A stretch of 64,000 bases of DNA from Candidatus Paracaedibacter acanthamoebae (GCF_000742835.1 NZ_CP008941.1:2037690-2101689), one strand, 5' to 3'; counted from the first letter of the stretch, positions 9,889 through 20,600 are shown. Notes: generated from the letters alone by a model not told the origin. Numbers and translations are program-made.

Positions 9889-10651
9889 GTCTATCCCTCA
9901 TTAAAATTTCCTTTGCCAGCGCCATATAAGCTTGTGATCCTGGCGATTTAAAATCATAAAGTAATACAGGCTTACCATGGGATGGTGCTTCTGAAACTTT
10001 TGTATTGCGTGGTATTACTGTTGCAAAAACTTTTTCTCCTAGATAGCTCCGCACATCATCTGCAACCATTTGACATAAGGAACTCCGTCTATCGTACATC
10101 GTTAAGACAACACCGTATAAATCGAGTGTGGCGTTCAAATTCTTCTTAATTTTTTGTATAGAACTGAGCAAATAACTCAATCCTTCTAAGGCATAATATT
10201 CGCACTGAAGCGGAATCATAACTGAATCTGCCGCCACCAAAGAATTAAGGGACAGCAATCCCATAGAGGGAGGACAGTCAATAATAATGTAATCAAACAT
10301 CGTTTGATAGGGAGCAAGGATATCACGCAATCGTCGTTCTCTATCATGCATATCAACAAGTTCAATTTCCGCCCCTAACAAATCTATAGATGAGGGAATA
10401 ATTGATAAACCGGGAATTGCAGTCTTAAGAAGGGCTTGCGCCAAAGTATACTCGCCTATCATTAAGCCGTATACACTTATAACCCTATTCTGTTTACTTA
10501 ATCCTAAGCCGGTAGAAGCGTTTGCTTGGGGATCAAGATCAACAATTAAGACACGTTTGCCGACAGCAGCCAGTGCGGTCGCCAAATTTATAGTTGTTGT
10601 TGTTTTACCAACCCCACCTTTTTGATTTGCAATTGCTATAACGTGTGCCAT
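9857..10651 (-). CDS. parA: Chromosome partitioning ATPase ParA
   Basis: 264 residues. Deviant Walker A motif QKGGVGKTTT (Lys11 and Lys16), DLDPQANAST for the A' motif, and DYIIIDCPPSMG for Walker B. With ParB and the parS sites in the adjacent rsmG gene this forms a complete parABS system for chromosome segregation. The order rsmG-parA-parB is common in alphaproteobacteria and usually lies near the origin of replication. Confidence 0.98.
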   Translation of the reverse strand: MAHVIAIANQKGGVGKTTTTINLATALAAVGKRVLIVDLDPQANASTGLGLSKQNRVISVYGLMIGEYTLAQALLKTAIPGLSIIPSSIDLLGAEIELVDMHDRERRLRDILAPYQTMFDYIIIDCPPSMGLLSLNSLVAADSVMIPLQCEYYALEGLSYLLSSIQKIKKNLNATLDLYGVVLTMYDRRSSLCQMVADDVRSYLGEKVFATVIPRNTKVSEAPSHGKPVLLYDFKSPGSQAYMALAKEILMRDRHDDNYRIKAS

Positions 10652-10657
10652 GGACCA

Positions 10658-11272
10658 CTATAACTCTGATATATTTGTTACTTTTAATATTACACCATCA
10701 GCATTCGTGACACTATTGATTTTTTCATAATTAAACTTAAATTTCTCTTGTGCTTTTTTAATTTCTTGATCAATTGATAGCCCTTTCAAAGCATAAAGAA
10801 TGGTGGACTTCCCTGTTTCACGTGAAACAATTAGAACTTGATTAAGTAATAAGGCTAGATCAGCGCAGGCTCTTGTAATAATTTGTGCATAGGAATTTAG
10901 CGGTAGTTGCTCAACTCGGCTGCAAATGATATCCACTTTTACATCTAATTTTCGCTTAAGTTCAGATAAGAAGATTATTTTTCGCTGATTTGAATCACAC
11001 AATGTTATTTTATCAAAACCTGAGATTGCTAATACCATTCCTGGGAATCCAGCTCCTGTACCTATATCTAAAGTTGGAAGTTCTTTACTTAATAGTGGTA
11101 ACAATTGCAATGAATCAAGAATATGCCTTTCCATAAAATGATTCAAAGTTTGCCCCTGAATGAGCGATGTATTTCTATTCCATTCTTCCACAGCACTTTT
11201 ATATTCCACAAATTTTTCATATGTTCCACGTGAAACATACTCAAGAATTTTTTGTTCAACATCAACAACCAT
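10658..11272 (-). CDS. rsmG: 16S rRNA (guanine527-N7)-methyltransferase RsmG
   Basis: 204 residues, normal length (formerly GidB). It methylates G527 of 16S rRNA with SAM. The SAM-binding motif PTLDIGTGAGFPGMVLAI and the N-terminal NRNTSLI-like motif (EEWNRNTSLIQG) are visible. Two parS-type sites are embedded in the coding sequence. mnmG, often found upstream of rsmG, is not here; a divergent secreted-protein gene occupies that position. Confidence 0.95.
   Translation of the reverse strand: MVVDVEQKILEYVSRGTYEKFVEYKSAVEEWNRNTSLIQGQTLNHFMERHILDSLQLLPLLSKELPTLDIGTGAGFPGMVLAISGFDKITLCDSNQRKIIFLSELKRKLDVKVDIICSRVEQLPLNSYAQIITRACADLALLLNQVLIVSRETGKSTILYALKGLSIDQEIKKAQEKFKFNYEKINSVTNADGVILKVTNISEL
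10814..10829. promoter_or_regulatory. parS site 1 (ParB-binding centromere)
   Basis: TGTTTCACGTGAAACA, a perfect 16-bp palindrome identical to the consensus bacterial chromosomal parS, located inside rsmG 160 bases from the parA start. Confidence 0.95.
11222..11237. promoter_or_regulatory. parS site 2, one-base variant
   Basis: TGTTCCACGTGAAACA differs from the consensus at a single position (T5 to C), a change tolerated in known parS sites. It lies 408 bases from site 1, at the beginning of rsmG. Confidence 0.88.
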
Positions 11273-11369
11273 ACAAAAACTCCTAACAATTTAAAGAAAC
11301 TTTAATCGTTCATTAAGAGAATGTCTATAGAATAATAATTGAAAGTCATCACATTATTTGAGGGACAAA

Positions 11370-12212
11370 GTGCGTATAACAGCAAAAACAATTTACCTTA
11401 TCCTGGCATCAACCAATGTAAGTCTTGCTTACAATTGGAAGATATGGCCAGGAGCTCACGAAGAGCAACAAACAATCGCACCCTCATTTCAAAATGAACA
11501 AATATCCTCCATATCCCAATTCCCACAATCAGCCCCAACAGGTTTGGGCTCACCCTCCCTAATAGACAGTTCACAGTGGACAGCAGCACCCAATGTATCG
11601 ATCAATTCCACCTCACCTCAAAACACCTCCCCAATGCAACAATCCGCCTTTCCTAACCTTTCATCTCAATTCCAACAACCAATTGGCCAATCATCCGGGC
11701 CTCTCGTCAAAACACACACAATTAATCCACAACCATCAGCCCAAACCCGTAATAGCTATAGCCAAACACCTTCTATGCAATCAATTAACACTCCACCGCA
11801 TGTCTCATCTCCAACAATTCTGTCGCAAAACCCCCAATCGATTAATCAAAATCAACTCCAACAACAAAATACTCAACAGCTAACCCAGAGCCAACAGCAA
11901 TCCCCCGCAATAGGAACTCAAATGGCACTGACAGGCATAGCAGCTCTAACTGCTTTTGGAAATAAAAATAACCAAGATACATCTTCGAGGGTAGGCCTTA
12001 GAAACAATACTCCAACAATGGATTTTTCTACAACAGCCAGCAGAACAGTAACAAAAAACTTTAAATGTACAAAATCTGAGGATGTGTGCCAACAAGAATG
12101 GGACGACTTAGTTCAATCAATTGAAAATAATCCACAATTCCAAATTATAAAAAAACAATTGAAATGCGTCCCTGCTGCAACAACCATGTCTAGCACAGCC
12201 ACGAATGAGTAA
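11370..12212 (+). CDS. Secreted Q/N/S/P-rich low-complexity protein
   Basis: About 280 residues with a GTG start at 11370, chosen because GAGGG lies five bases upstream; an in-frame TTG at 11358 is less likely. Residues 1-20 form a signal peptide (MRITAKTIYLILASTNVSLA). Most of the mature protein is disordered and dominated by Gln, Asn, Ser, Pro and Thr, including a glutamine-rich stretch around residue 170. A short C-terminal part is more ordered and has three Cys (KNFKCTKSEDVCQQEW ... KKQLKCVP). Not recognised. It is divergent from rsmG across about 97 bases. Surface or periplasmic location is inferred. Confidence 0.7.
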   Translation: MRITAKTIYLILASTNVSLAYNWKIWPGAHEEQQTIAPSFQNEQISSISQFPQSAPTGLGSPSLIDSSQWTAAPNVSINSTSPQNTSPMQQSAFPNLSSQFQQPIGQSSGPLVKTHTINPQPSAQTRNSYSQTPSMQSINTPPHVSSPTILSQNPQSINQNQLQQQNTQQLTQSQQQSPAIGTQMALTGIAALTAFGNKNNQDTSSRVGLRNNTPTMDFSTTASRTVTKNFKCTKSEDVCQQEWDDLVQSIENNPQFQIIKKQLKCVPAATTMSSTATNE

Positions 12213-12401
12213 AGTTCCAATTACAGAGAATGATCATTTGCACATCCTAACATTCAAGGCCTCCTAAAACTGTACGAATCATTCACTAATAAAAATTTTT
12301 TATTTGTATACGAGAAAAAAGTATAATTATTTGCAGAATAGGTGATCATAGGCTACCCTAAATGTAGTTGTATTCACACCATAACAAAAGTGGGGTTTAA
12401 T

Positions 12402-13472
12402 ATGGGGCTAATCGACAATACTTCCTTTAATAATCATGAATTGGTGAGCTTTACCTCAGACGCTGAAACAGGACTAAAAGCAATCATTGCAATTCATAAT
12501 ACCAATCGGGGCCCAGCTCTAGGGGGGTGCCGATTCTGGAATTATTCTTCAGAAGAAGAAGCCGTTACGGATGCCCTTAGGCTATCACGAGGAATGACGT
12601 ATAAATCGGCTTTAGCAAATCTTCCTCTTGGGGGTGGTAAAGCAGTTATTATAGGAGACCCAACTAAAATTAAAACACCCGCTTTAATGCAAGCGTTTGG
12701 GCGATTTGTCGAAAAATTAAATGGGCTATACATCACAGCAGAGGATGTTGGCACCAGCCCAGCTGACATGGATAGCATTCATAAGGAAACGAACCATGTT
12801 GTGGGTCTTGAAAATCCCAATGGAGGAAGTGGTGATCCATCAATTATTACAGCCTATGGTGTTTACCTAGGCATCAAAGCCGCATGCGAAAAAAAACTCA
12901 AAAAAGATTTAAGAGGCGTTAAAGTAGCTTTACAGGGGTTGGGCCACGTGGGTAGCTATGTGGTTGGGCACTTAGTCAATGATGGGGCAGTGGTCACAGT
13001 TGCGGACATTAATACAACTAATGTGACGAAAATCGTCGAAAAGTATCAGGTAACCGCAGTCGCTCCAACAGAAATTTTATATCAGGAGTGTGATATTTTA
13101 TCACCGTGTGCCCTCGGTGGTGTTGTAAATGATACAACGATTGACAAACTAAAGTGTAAAATTATTGCTGGGGCTGCTAACAATCAATTAGCCGAAGCAA
13201 GGCATGGCGATGAGCTTATGGAGAGAGGAATTCTCTATGCTCCAGATTATTTAATTAATGCTGGCGGAATAATTAATGTTACCTTTGAAGGGCCAAATTA
13301 TGATAAGACAAAAGTAATGAAGCTTGTCGAAGGAATTTATGATACACTCATGGAAGTTTTGGCATATGCAGAGCAAAATAATATATCCAGCAACCGTGCC
13401 AGTGACGCAATTGCAGAATCTCGATTCCTGAATCTTGACTATAATTGGGGTACTAACAGACTTAGAGCATAG
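12402..13472 (+). CDS. Leu/Phe/Val dehydrogenase family enzyme
   Basis: 356 residues from the ATG at 12402, chosen for the GTGGGG ribosome site and family alignment (MGLIDNTSFNNHELVSF); an upstream GTG at 12342 would add an unlike extension. NAD-dependent amino-acid dehydrogenase, oxidatively deaminating a branched-chain or aromatic amino acid to the 2-oxo acid. Motifs: GPALGGCRFW (39-46), the catalytic lysines Lys68 and Lys80 in MTYKSALANLPLGGGKA, EDVGTSPADM, and the Rossmann loop LQGLGHVGSYV. Leucine dehydrogenase is the likeliest but Phe or Val specificity cannot be excluded. marC and acetoacetyl-CoA synthetase follow on the same strand. Confidence 0.9.
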   Translation: MGLIDNTSFNNHELVSFTSDAETGLKAIIAIHNTNRGPALGGCRFWNYSSEEEAVTDALRLSRGMTYKSALANLPLGGGKAVIIGDPTKIKTPALMQAFGRFVEKLNGLYITAEDVGTSPADMDSIHKETNHVVGLENPNGGSGDPSIITAYGVYLGIKAACEKKLKKDLRGVKVALQGLGHVGSYVVGHLVNDGAVVTVADINTTNVTKIVEKYQVTAVAPTEILYQECDILSPCALGGVVNDTTIDKLKCKIIAGAANNQLAEARHGDELMERGILYAPDYLINAGGIINVTFEGPNYDKTKVMKLVEGIYDTLMEVLAYAEQNNISSNRASDAIAESRFLNLDYNWGTNRLRA

Positions 13473-13481
13473 GAAGGCAAA

Positions 13482-14117
13482 GTGACAGAAACAGTTATTA
13501 ATACATTTATCACATTATTAGTAATAATTAATCCGTTTGCTGTCACAAGTGTTCTAATAGATAGTACCAAAGGAATTGATCTAAACACTAAAAGGCGCTT
13601 AGCAAATAAGGCTGCTGCTATAGCAGCCATTTTATTGACACTTTTCGCTTTTCTCGGGGATCCAATTCTTCAGAGCCTGGGGATTTCAGAACCTGCTTTT
13701 AGAATAACGGGCGGAATTATTTTGGGACTGGCAGGACTTAATATGGTTATGGCAAAGCCAAACAATATTCAAAATCCCACCGATGAAGAAAAAAATAATA
13801 GCCAAAATATTATGGAATTAGCAGCATTCCCTTTAGCAATTCCCTTGATGTCAGGGCCAGGAAGTTTGACCTCTATCGTTATCATGATGCGTCAAGCGCA
13901 AGGCCATGGTTATATGGAACAGATTAAAATCATCATCACAATGCTGATCGTTGTAGCAATTACATGGGGCCTTATGAGATCGTCCGATATTGTCATGAAA
14001 GTTTTAAGGAAAACTGGTGTGAGTGTCTTAACACGAGTCTTTGGCATTATATTAACGGCTCTTGCTCTGCAGAACATAATTGATGGTATTTTGCTAATCA
14101 TTAAAAATGCCTCTTAA
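13482..14117 (+). CDS. MarC-family integral membrane protein
   Basis: 211 residues, six hydrophobic segments. NTFITLLVIINPFAVTSVLI, GITEPAFRI-like (GISEPAFRITGGIILGLAGLNM) and AAFPLAIPLMSGPGSLTSIV are characteristic of the MarC/UPF0056 family. The function of the family is not established. GTG start at 13482 preceded by GGAAGG. Confidence 0.9.
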   Translation: MTETVINTFITLLVIINPFAVTSVLIDSTKGIDLNTKRRLANKAAAIAAILLTLFAFLGDPILQSLGISEPAFRITGGIILGLAGLNMVMAKPNNIQNPTDEEKNNSQNIMELAAFPLAIPLMSGPGSLTSIVIMMRQAQGHGYMEQIKIIITMLIVVAITWGLMRSSDIVMKVLRKTGVSVLTRVFGIILTALALQNIIDGILLIIKNAS

Positions 14118-14175
14118 CGTTAATCACAAACAAAGGTAGACTTAAGTTAATTGTTTAGAAAACATTAGGTTAAGC

Positions 14176-16122
14176 ATGCTACCATCTCATCAATCTTCAG
14201 CGCAAAATACACCTCTTTGGTCCCCCTCAGATTGCGAATCAACGCTATTACAAAAATTCATAGCACACCAAAATTATCAAACGTACGAAGAGCTCTATGA
14301 CTTTTCAATTACACAATTCGATGAGTTTTGGAGTCAATTATGGGACTTTTGTCAGATTATCGGCATAAAGGGGGAAGCCCCATTCATCGAGAATAAAGAG
14401 AAAGTTAAAGAAGCTGTTTTTTTCCCAAAAGCGAGTTTAAATTACGCCGAAAACCTGCTTAAACGCCGCGATGATCACTCAAGCATTATTTCTTATTCAG
14501 AACACGGTCACTTGCAAACTCTTTCTTATGCAGATCTCTACACAATAACAGCTAAACTTGCCGCTGAACTCAAAGATCTTGGCGTTAAGCCAGGAGATCG
14601 GATAACAGGCTATCTCCCTAATATTCCTGAAACCATTATTGCAATGTTAGCAACGGCAAGCATTGGAGCCGTATGGTCCTCCTGTTCGCCAGATTTTGGT
14701 ACTCAGGGGGTCATCGATCGATTTGGGCAAATTTCTCCCAAAGTTTTATTTATAACCGACGGGTATTTTTATAACGGTAAAACCTTTAATAGTCTGGAAA
14801 AGATTCCAGAAATTTGTGCGGCTATCCCCTCAATTGAAACCATAATTGCCATTCCCTTTACCAAAGAAACAGAGATACCAAACCTTTATTTAAACTTTGA
14901 CACTATTAAAGCTAAAAGATCAGAAACTAAAATTATTTTTCAAAAATTGCCCTTTAATCATCCTTTGTTTATCATGTATTCATCGGGGACAACGGGCGTG
15001 CCAAAATGCATTGTACACGGAGCAGGCGGAACCCTCCTTCAACATTTGAAAGAACATCAGTTGCATTGTGATCTGCAACCCGACGATCGATTGTTTTATT
15101 TTACTACATGTGGGTGGATGATGTGGAATTGGCTAGTCTCAGGTCTTGCCAGTGGTGCCACCTTAGTTCTTTTTGATGGCAATCCAGTTTTCCCATCGGC
15201 TGACAGTTTATTCAAAATTGCTCAAGAAACTCAACTGACTCACTTTGGAACATCCGCTAAATACCTTGATAACCTATCTAAGTTAGCCATTAAGCCAAAT
15301 GATCGTTACACCCTAGACAATCTTAAAATGATACTCTCAACAGGATCTCCGTTGCTCCCCGAAATATTTGACTACGTCTATACATCTATTAAATCGGAAG
15401 TCTGCTTGGCTTCAATTTCAGGCGGAACAGATATTGTTTCATGCTTTGCCTTAGGCAATCCCTTACGTCCTGTCTGGCGAGGCGAATTGCAAGGGAGGGG
15501 GCTTGGTATGAAAGTTGAAGTTTATAACGAAGATGGGCAATCTGTGCTTGGTGAAAAGGGTGAACTCGTGTGTACAGCCCCTTTTCCCTCTCGTCCAATA
15601 GGATTTTGGAATGATCCTGACGGTCAAAAATACCACAACGCTTATTATTCAGTTTACAACAATGTCTGGCATCACGGCGACTTTGTCGAGATCACTAATA
15701 ATGATGGATTAATTATTTATGGTCGTTCCGATTCCGTTCTAAATCCAGGCGGTGTTCGGATTGGCACGGCAGAAATCTATCGACAAGTAGAACAAATCCC
15801 AGACGTTCTGGAAAGCCTAGCTGTTGGTCAGAATTGGAAAGGGGACGTTCGAGTTATCTTATTTGTAAAACTTAAGACTGATATAAAACTGACCGATGAT
15901 TTAATAACGACCATTAAAACACAAATTAAAATCAACACCACTCCCCGGCATGTCCCAGCAAAAATTATCCAAGTAACGGATATACCCCGCACAAAGAATG
16001 GTAAAATTGTTGAAATTGCCGTTAGAAAGACAATCCATAATGAGCCAATCAAAAATGTAGAGTCTCTAGCGAACCCTGAGAGTCTTAAAGAATACCAGAA
16101 TATTCCTGAATTACAAACTTAA
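14176..16122 (+). CDS. aacS: Acetoacetyl-CoA synthetase
   Basis: 648 residues, full length. It activates acetoacetate to acetoacetyl-CoA with ATP. ANL-superfamily motifs: MYSSGTTGVPKCIVHG near residue 268 (P-loop), FYFTTCGWMMWNWLVSGLASGAT, GGTDIVSCF, and the C-terminal catalytic-lysine region IPRTKNGKIVEIAVRK. The N-terminal block LWSPSDCESTLLQKF is typical of AacS rather than of acetyl-CoA synthetase. Together with the nearby amino-acid dehydrogenase it could let leucine-derived or host-derived ketone units enter lipid synthesis; that link is inference. Confidence 0.94.
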   Translation: MLPSHQSSAQNTPLWSPSDCESTLLQKFIAHQNYQTYEELYDFSITQFDEFWSQLWDFCQIIGIKGEAPFIENKEKVKEAVFFPKASLNYAENLLKRRDDHSSIISYSEHGHLQTLSYADLYTITAKLAAELKDLGVKPGDRITGYLPNIPETIIAMLATASIGAVWSSCSPDFGTQGVIDRFGQISPKVLFITDGYFYNGKTFNSLEKIPEICAAIPSIETIIAIPFTKETEIPNLYLNFDTIKAKRSETKIIFQKLPFNHPLFIMYSSGTTGVPKCIVHGAGGTLLQHLKEHQLHCDLQPDDRLFYFTTCGWMMWNWLVSGLASGATLVLFDGNPVFPSADSLFKIAQETQLTHFGTSAKYLDNLSKLAIKPNDRYTLDNLKMILSTGSPLLPEIFDYVYTSIKSEVCLASISGGTDIVSCFALGNPLRPVWRGELQGRGLGMKVEVYNEDGQSVLGEKGELVCTAPFPSRPIGFWNDPDGQKYHNAYYSVYNNVWHHGDFVEITNNDGLIIYGRSDSVLNPGGVRIGTAEIYRQVEQIPDVLESLAVGQNWKGDVRVILFVKLKTDIKLTDDLITTIKTQIKINTTPRHVPAKIIQVTDIPRTKNGKIVEIAVRKTIHNEPIKNVESLANPESLKEYQNIPELQT

Positions 16123-16137
16123 GGGAAAGCGAAGATG

Positions 16138-16590
16138 CTAGCTCACTAATTTCTTATGCAGCTCAGTGATTGACTGTCCTGATTTAGGGCAGATCCAATC
16201 AGGAGCGATTTCTAACAGGGGTTGTAAAACAAAACCCCGTTCTGCAAATAACGGATGCGGGATCATAAGATCATCTGATGCAACAATTAGATTACCAAAG
16301 AAAATGATATCCAAATCTATTAACCGAGGACCATATTTTATTGTTCTTTGTCGCCCCATAAGGTTCTCTAAACCCCGTAAAAATGTCAGCAATGTTTGAG
16401 GATCACCATGACCTTGAATTTCAATAACTTGATTGCAAAAATCGGGTTGATCTTCAATATATTGAGCCTTCGTGATAAGGATGGAAGATTGAGCTATAAT
16501 GGGATAGACTTGATGAATTCTATAAACCGCTTCTTTTAAATTCTGCTCAGAGTTACCGAGGTTACTGCCCAGCCCTATAAACACCCGCAT
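16138..16590 (-). CDS. folK: 2-amino-4-hydroxy-6-hydroxymethyldihydropteridine pyrophosphokinase
   Basis: About 150 residues. It transfers pyrophosphate from ATP to the pterin in folate synthesis. The start VFIGLGSNLGNSEQNL and the signature GPRLIDLDIIFFGN are clear, with PHPLFAERGFVLQPL later. I place the start at 16590 (MRVFIGLGSN); an in-frame ATG at 16632 would add 14 residues outside the family alignment. Convergent with aacS across 15 bases. Confidence 0.93.
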   Translation of the reverse strand: MRVFIGLGSNLGNSEQNLKEAVYRIHQVYPIIAQSSILITKAQYIEDQPDFCNQVIEIQGHGDPQTLLTFLRGLENLMGRQRTIKYGPRLIDLDIIFFGNLIVASDDLMIPHPLFAERGFVLQPLLEIAPDWICPKSGQSITELHKKLVS

Positions 16591-16790
16591 TGTATGACCT
16601 AAAGTTTGTTGAATGCTTTCTTGAAATAACATTATTTTATTTAATAATAAACAAAAATGAATTGTATATAGCTACTTCCCTATACAATGGCGTCCGGAAA
16701 AATAGAAATATAATGCCTTAACCACCACCAGAGAAAAGTTGTCGCTTTTTTGTCTAGTGGTGATCAATAATTCTCTTAAAGAGATGGGGT

Positions 16791-17327
16791 TTATTCACTC
16801 TTATTTTGGTGATAAATATCTTCTTTGATATTTTTCTGCTTATACCGATGGTCTTTTATATTCCATTCATATTCAATCTCTTCAACAGTAAAATCTGGGA
16901 TTCCTTTTCTGTGGATAATAAGATTAGCCGGTACTTTTTTTTCAGATGAACTTAGGACCACAATTTTATAATCAAGCACCTGATCATTATATATTTCTGC
17001 CCATTTTTTACTAGGATTGGCAAATATTATTAAATGGGACCCACCGTTACCCTGATCAAACGAAGTACTTGCTGTACATTGAGCCCCCTCACTAAAATAA
17101 ATTATATACTCAATGTCATGGTTTAAATATCTTAAATGGCTGATAGCATTCCCGATATTATACTCTCCAGACTTTTCGTCTAAATCCTTTAAGTCATTAC
17201 AGTCTTTTCGATTGTGCTTGATAAGGGCACGTACCATTTGGGGCAATTCGATTAAATTAAGAGGTTTAGCCTCACCTATATTCATAGCCCAGAAATTTAA
17301 GATGAGTGTATAAACATAAAATTTCAT
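16791..17327 (-). CDS. Small secreted protein, unknown function
   Basis: About 178 residues. Start set at 17327 because a perfect GGAGGT lies eight bases upstream; the longer frame would place that ribosome site inside the gene. Signal peptide MKFYVYTLILNFWAMNIGEA. The mature part contains two Cys that might pair (one near DCNDL, one near QCTASTSF) and an acidic, aromatic C-terminus. No family recognised. Confidence 0.65.
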   Translation of the reverse strand: MKFYVYTLILNFWAMNIGEAKPLNLIELPQMVRALIKHNRKDCNDLKDLDEKSGEYNIGNAISHLRYLNHDIEYIIYFSEGAQCTASTSFDQGNGGSHLIIFANPSKKWAEIYNDQVLDYKIVVLSSSEKKVPANLIIHRKGIPDFTVEEIEYEWNIKDHRYKQKNIKEDIYHQNKSE

Positions 17328-17618
17328 TTTTTCAACCTCCATACTTTGGTTTCTTATAAAAGTATGTTAAAAACGATTGTAAAATGACTTAACATTTATA
17401 AAATTTATAACCTAGCTTAGGCTGGGGACCTTTGGTTAAAATCATAAAAGTTTTGGTTTATTATATTTATCCCCTCTTTACATCCAAACTTTTAGAGTGA
17501 AGGGTCAAGAAAATTTTGACGCTTAAACATCCAAAGCCATCGTCTGAAAAAATGATTTTTAAATCATGGCGGGGATAAGCTACATTAAGACCAATAATAA
17601 GCTGAAACAACTTTTTGC

Positions 17619-20600
17619 ATGACACATCACCTCTCTTTAGCCTTTGGACTGTCTTTCACAGATTTATATACCCGTGAAGGGTTGATTCAACTTGACCAAG
17701 CTTTCCAGCATCATTTGAATGGGACAGATCCTGTGCTTTGCTGTACTTATCTTGCTGCCCGCACTGCAGGGCAGGGTGGAAGTGATTTACTGATTCAACT
17801 TGCCCCCCATGTCGAAGATTTTATTGGACACTTGTTCACGATCACACCCGATATTCATGGCCTCCAAACCAAGCATCATGGACTTGCTGCCGTCTTGACC
17901 ATTAAACGTCAATTTGTGCAACGCTTTGCCAGTCGTAAATATACGCCCGATGTCGCAGAAACTTTTAACGGGGACCAGCTACGTCAGGATTTATCAAGCC
18001 TCATTGGTCATGCTGTCAACCAATTGACCCTTGCCCACGCCGTTACCGCCTGGCTTAAAGACGAGGCTCAAAATGTTGAGGCTTTAGACATTGCAGCGCG
18101 CTATTGCGCCTGGGCGGTTCATACCGTTGCCGGACACCATTATCACCGGGAGGATGTTTTATTCAAACTGCCCCAAAAAATAGACTGGGCCCGCTTGGTT
18201 GACCTAGAACGGGACAATGGATTCATCATCGGTAAGCCTGATCACCAAAGACGACGAGACGGCTTTAAATTAACCGATCCAGGATTTGATCGCCTGCAAG
18301 CCTTAGACCAAGCGAATTATTGTATTTGGTGTCACCATCAAGGTAAAGATTCTTGCTCAAAAGGACTCAAACCCAAGGGAGAGAGGGCAGATAAATTCCA
18401 AAAAAGCCCGTTAGGAACGCTTCTCAATGGCTGTCCTTTGGAAGAAAAAATCTCAGAGATGAATGAAGTTAAATCCCAAGGCTACACGGTAGGGGCATTA
18501 GCCATTGTCACCATTGATAATCCAATGGCCGCCGCGACAGGCCATAGAATTTGTAATGATTGTATGAAATCTTGTATTTACCAAAAACAAGAACCCGTCA
18601 ATATTCCAGCCGTTGAAACTCAAGTGCTCCGCGATGTTTTAAATCTGCCCTGGGGTTTTGAGATTTACAGCCTCTTCACCCGATGGAATCCCTTAAATTT
18701 TGCTCGCCCCTTACCCCGGGAGGATTCTCATAAATCAGTGTTGGTCGTTGGAATGGGACCAGCAGGTTTTACCTTAGCTCACCATTTAATGAATGATGGC
18801 CATCAAATTGTTGCTATTGATGGGCTTAAAATTGAGCCCCTCCCTGACAATCTTTTAACTCAACCCATTCACACAATTGACACCATCATGGATCCCTTAG
18901 ATAACCGCATTACAGGGGGTTTTGGCGGAGTTGCTGAATACGGAATCACTGTGCGGTGGGATAAAAACTTCTTAAAAATTATTCGATTACTGCTAGAGCG
19001 CCGCCAACAATTTGCTCTTTTTGGTGGAATTCGATTCGGAGGAACTCTGACTCTTGATCAAGCCTTAGACCTGGGGTTTGATCATATTGCCTTATGTATG
19101 GGGGCAGGGAGCCCCACGTTGATTCCCATGCGGAATAGTTTAGCAGCGGGCGTGCGCCAAGCCAGTGACTTCTTAATGGCCTTACAATTAACCGGCGCTG
19201 CCAAAGCTGATTCTGTCGCCAATCTTCAAGTGCGGCTGCCCGCTGTCGTCATCGGCGGGGGCTTAACCGCAATTGATACAGCGACCGAGGTTATGGCCTA
19301 TTACCCAGTTCAAGTAGAAAAATTCACCAAAAGGTTTCAAGAACTCCAGAAGCAAACATCCGAGGATCTGTTGAGCCACTGGCCATCCACCGACCATGAA
19401 ACTGTGCAAGAATTTTTAAGCCACGGACTAGCCATAATCAACGAACGGGCACGCGCTGAAGCGGCCAGAGAAATCCCTAATTTTGCGCCGCTGGTGCAAA
19501 AATGGGGCGGCGTCACGGTGGCTTATCGTCGAGATCTCACCGAAGCGCCAAGTTATACGCTCAACCATGAAGAAGTTGCCAAAGCCTTAGAAGAGGGTAT
19601 TCGGATTTTAGACCATGCAAGCCCTGTGGGTGTTAATGTTGATGCAACCAATACGGCGATCTCAATTGAATTGTCAGTGAAGGGAGAGCCTAAAACCTTG
19701 CCTGCTCGAACAATTCTGGTGGCCGCTGGTACCAAACCGAATATTAACCTGACCTACGATGAACCCAACCGATTTAAATTAGAGGGCAAAACCTTCCAAG
19801 CAATTGATCTCAATGGTCATCCCGTTACGCCAGAGCGTCTCTGCAAACCAAATACCGCCCATGTCCTCATGACAGAAGCACGGCCCGGTCAGTATTTATC
19901 CTTCTTTGGCGATATGCATCCCTCCTATGCAGGCAACGTCGTGAAAGCCATGGCCAGTGCAAAACAAGGATACCCGGTTATCAGTACCGTATTAAAGCAG
20001 TCTCACAAAGCTGTTTCGCAGACGAGCCTCTCTAATACCCTCAAAGAATCAATTTTAGCGACCGTGGAGGCTGTTAACCGCCTGACCCCCACCATCGTCG
20101 AAGTTGTTGTCAAAGCACCGCTCCAGGCTCAAAATTTCCGCCCTGGACAGTTTTATCGGCTGCAGAACTTTGAAAGCATGGCACCACACTGTCAAGGCAC
20201 CCGCTTTGCTATGGAAGGGTTAGCCTTAACAGGCGCATCAGTTGATTTAGAAAATGGACTGCTCTCCACCATCGTTCTCGAGATGGGCGGCTCCTCAAAT
20301 CTTTGCCGTTTACTAACCCCGGGAGAACCGGTTGTGCTGATGGGTCCCACCGGCGAGCCCACCCATATTCCAGAAAAAGAAACCGTCCTTTTGGTTGGCG
20401 GCGGCTTAGGGAACGCCGTCCTCTTTTCAATAGGCCAAGCGATGCGTTCCAAGGGATGCCGGGTCCTTTATTTTGCCGGTTATAAAAAACTTGAAGATCG
20501 CTTTAAAGTGGAAGAAATTAAAAAAGCCGCTGATTTGGTTGTGTGGTGCTGTGATGAAACGCCTGGTTTTACGCCGACTCGCCCTCACGATAAAACTTTT

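Noticed and set aside
11273-11369. oriC next to the partition genes
   Set aside because: The gap upstream of rsmG is only 97 bases and shows no cluster of DnaA boxes.
16633-16790. Inverted repeat ACCACCA ... TGGTG as a terminator or mobile-element end
   Set aside because: Short arms, long loop, no T tract and no transposase nearby.
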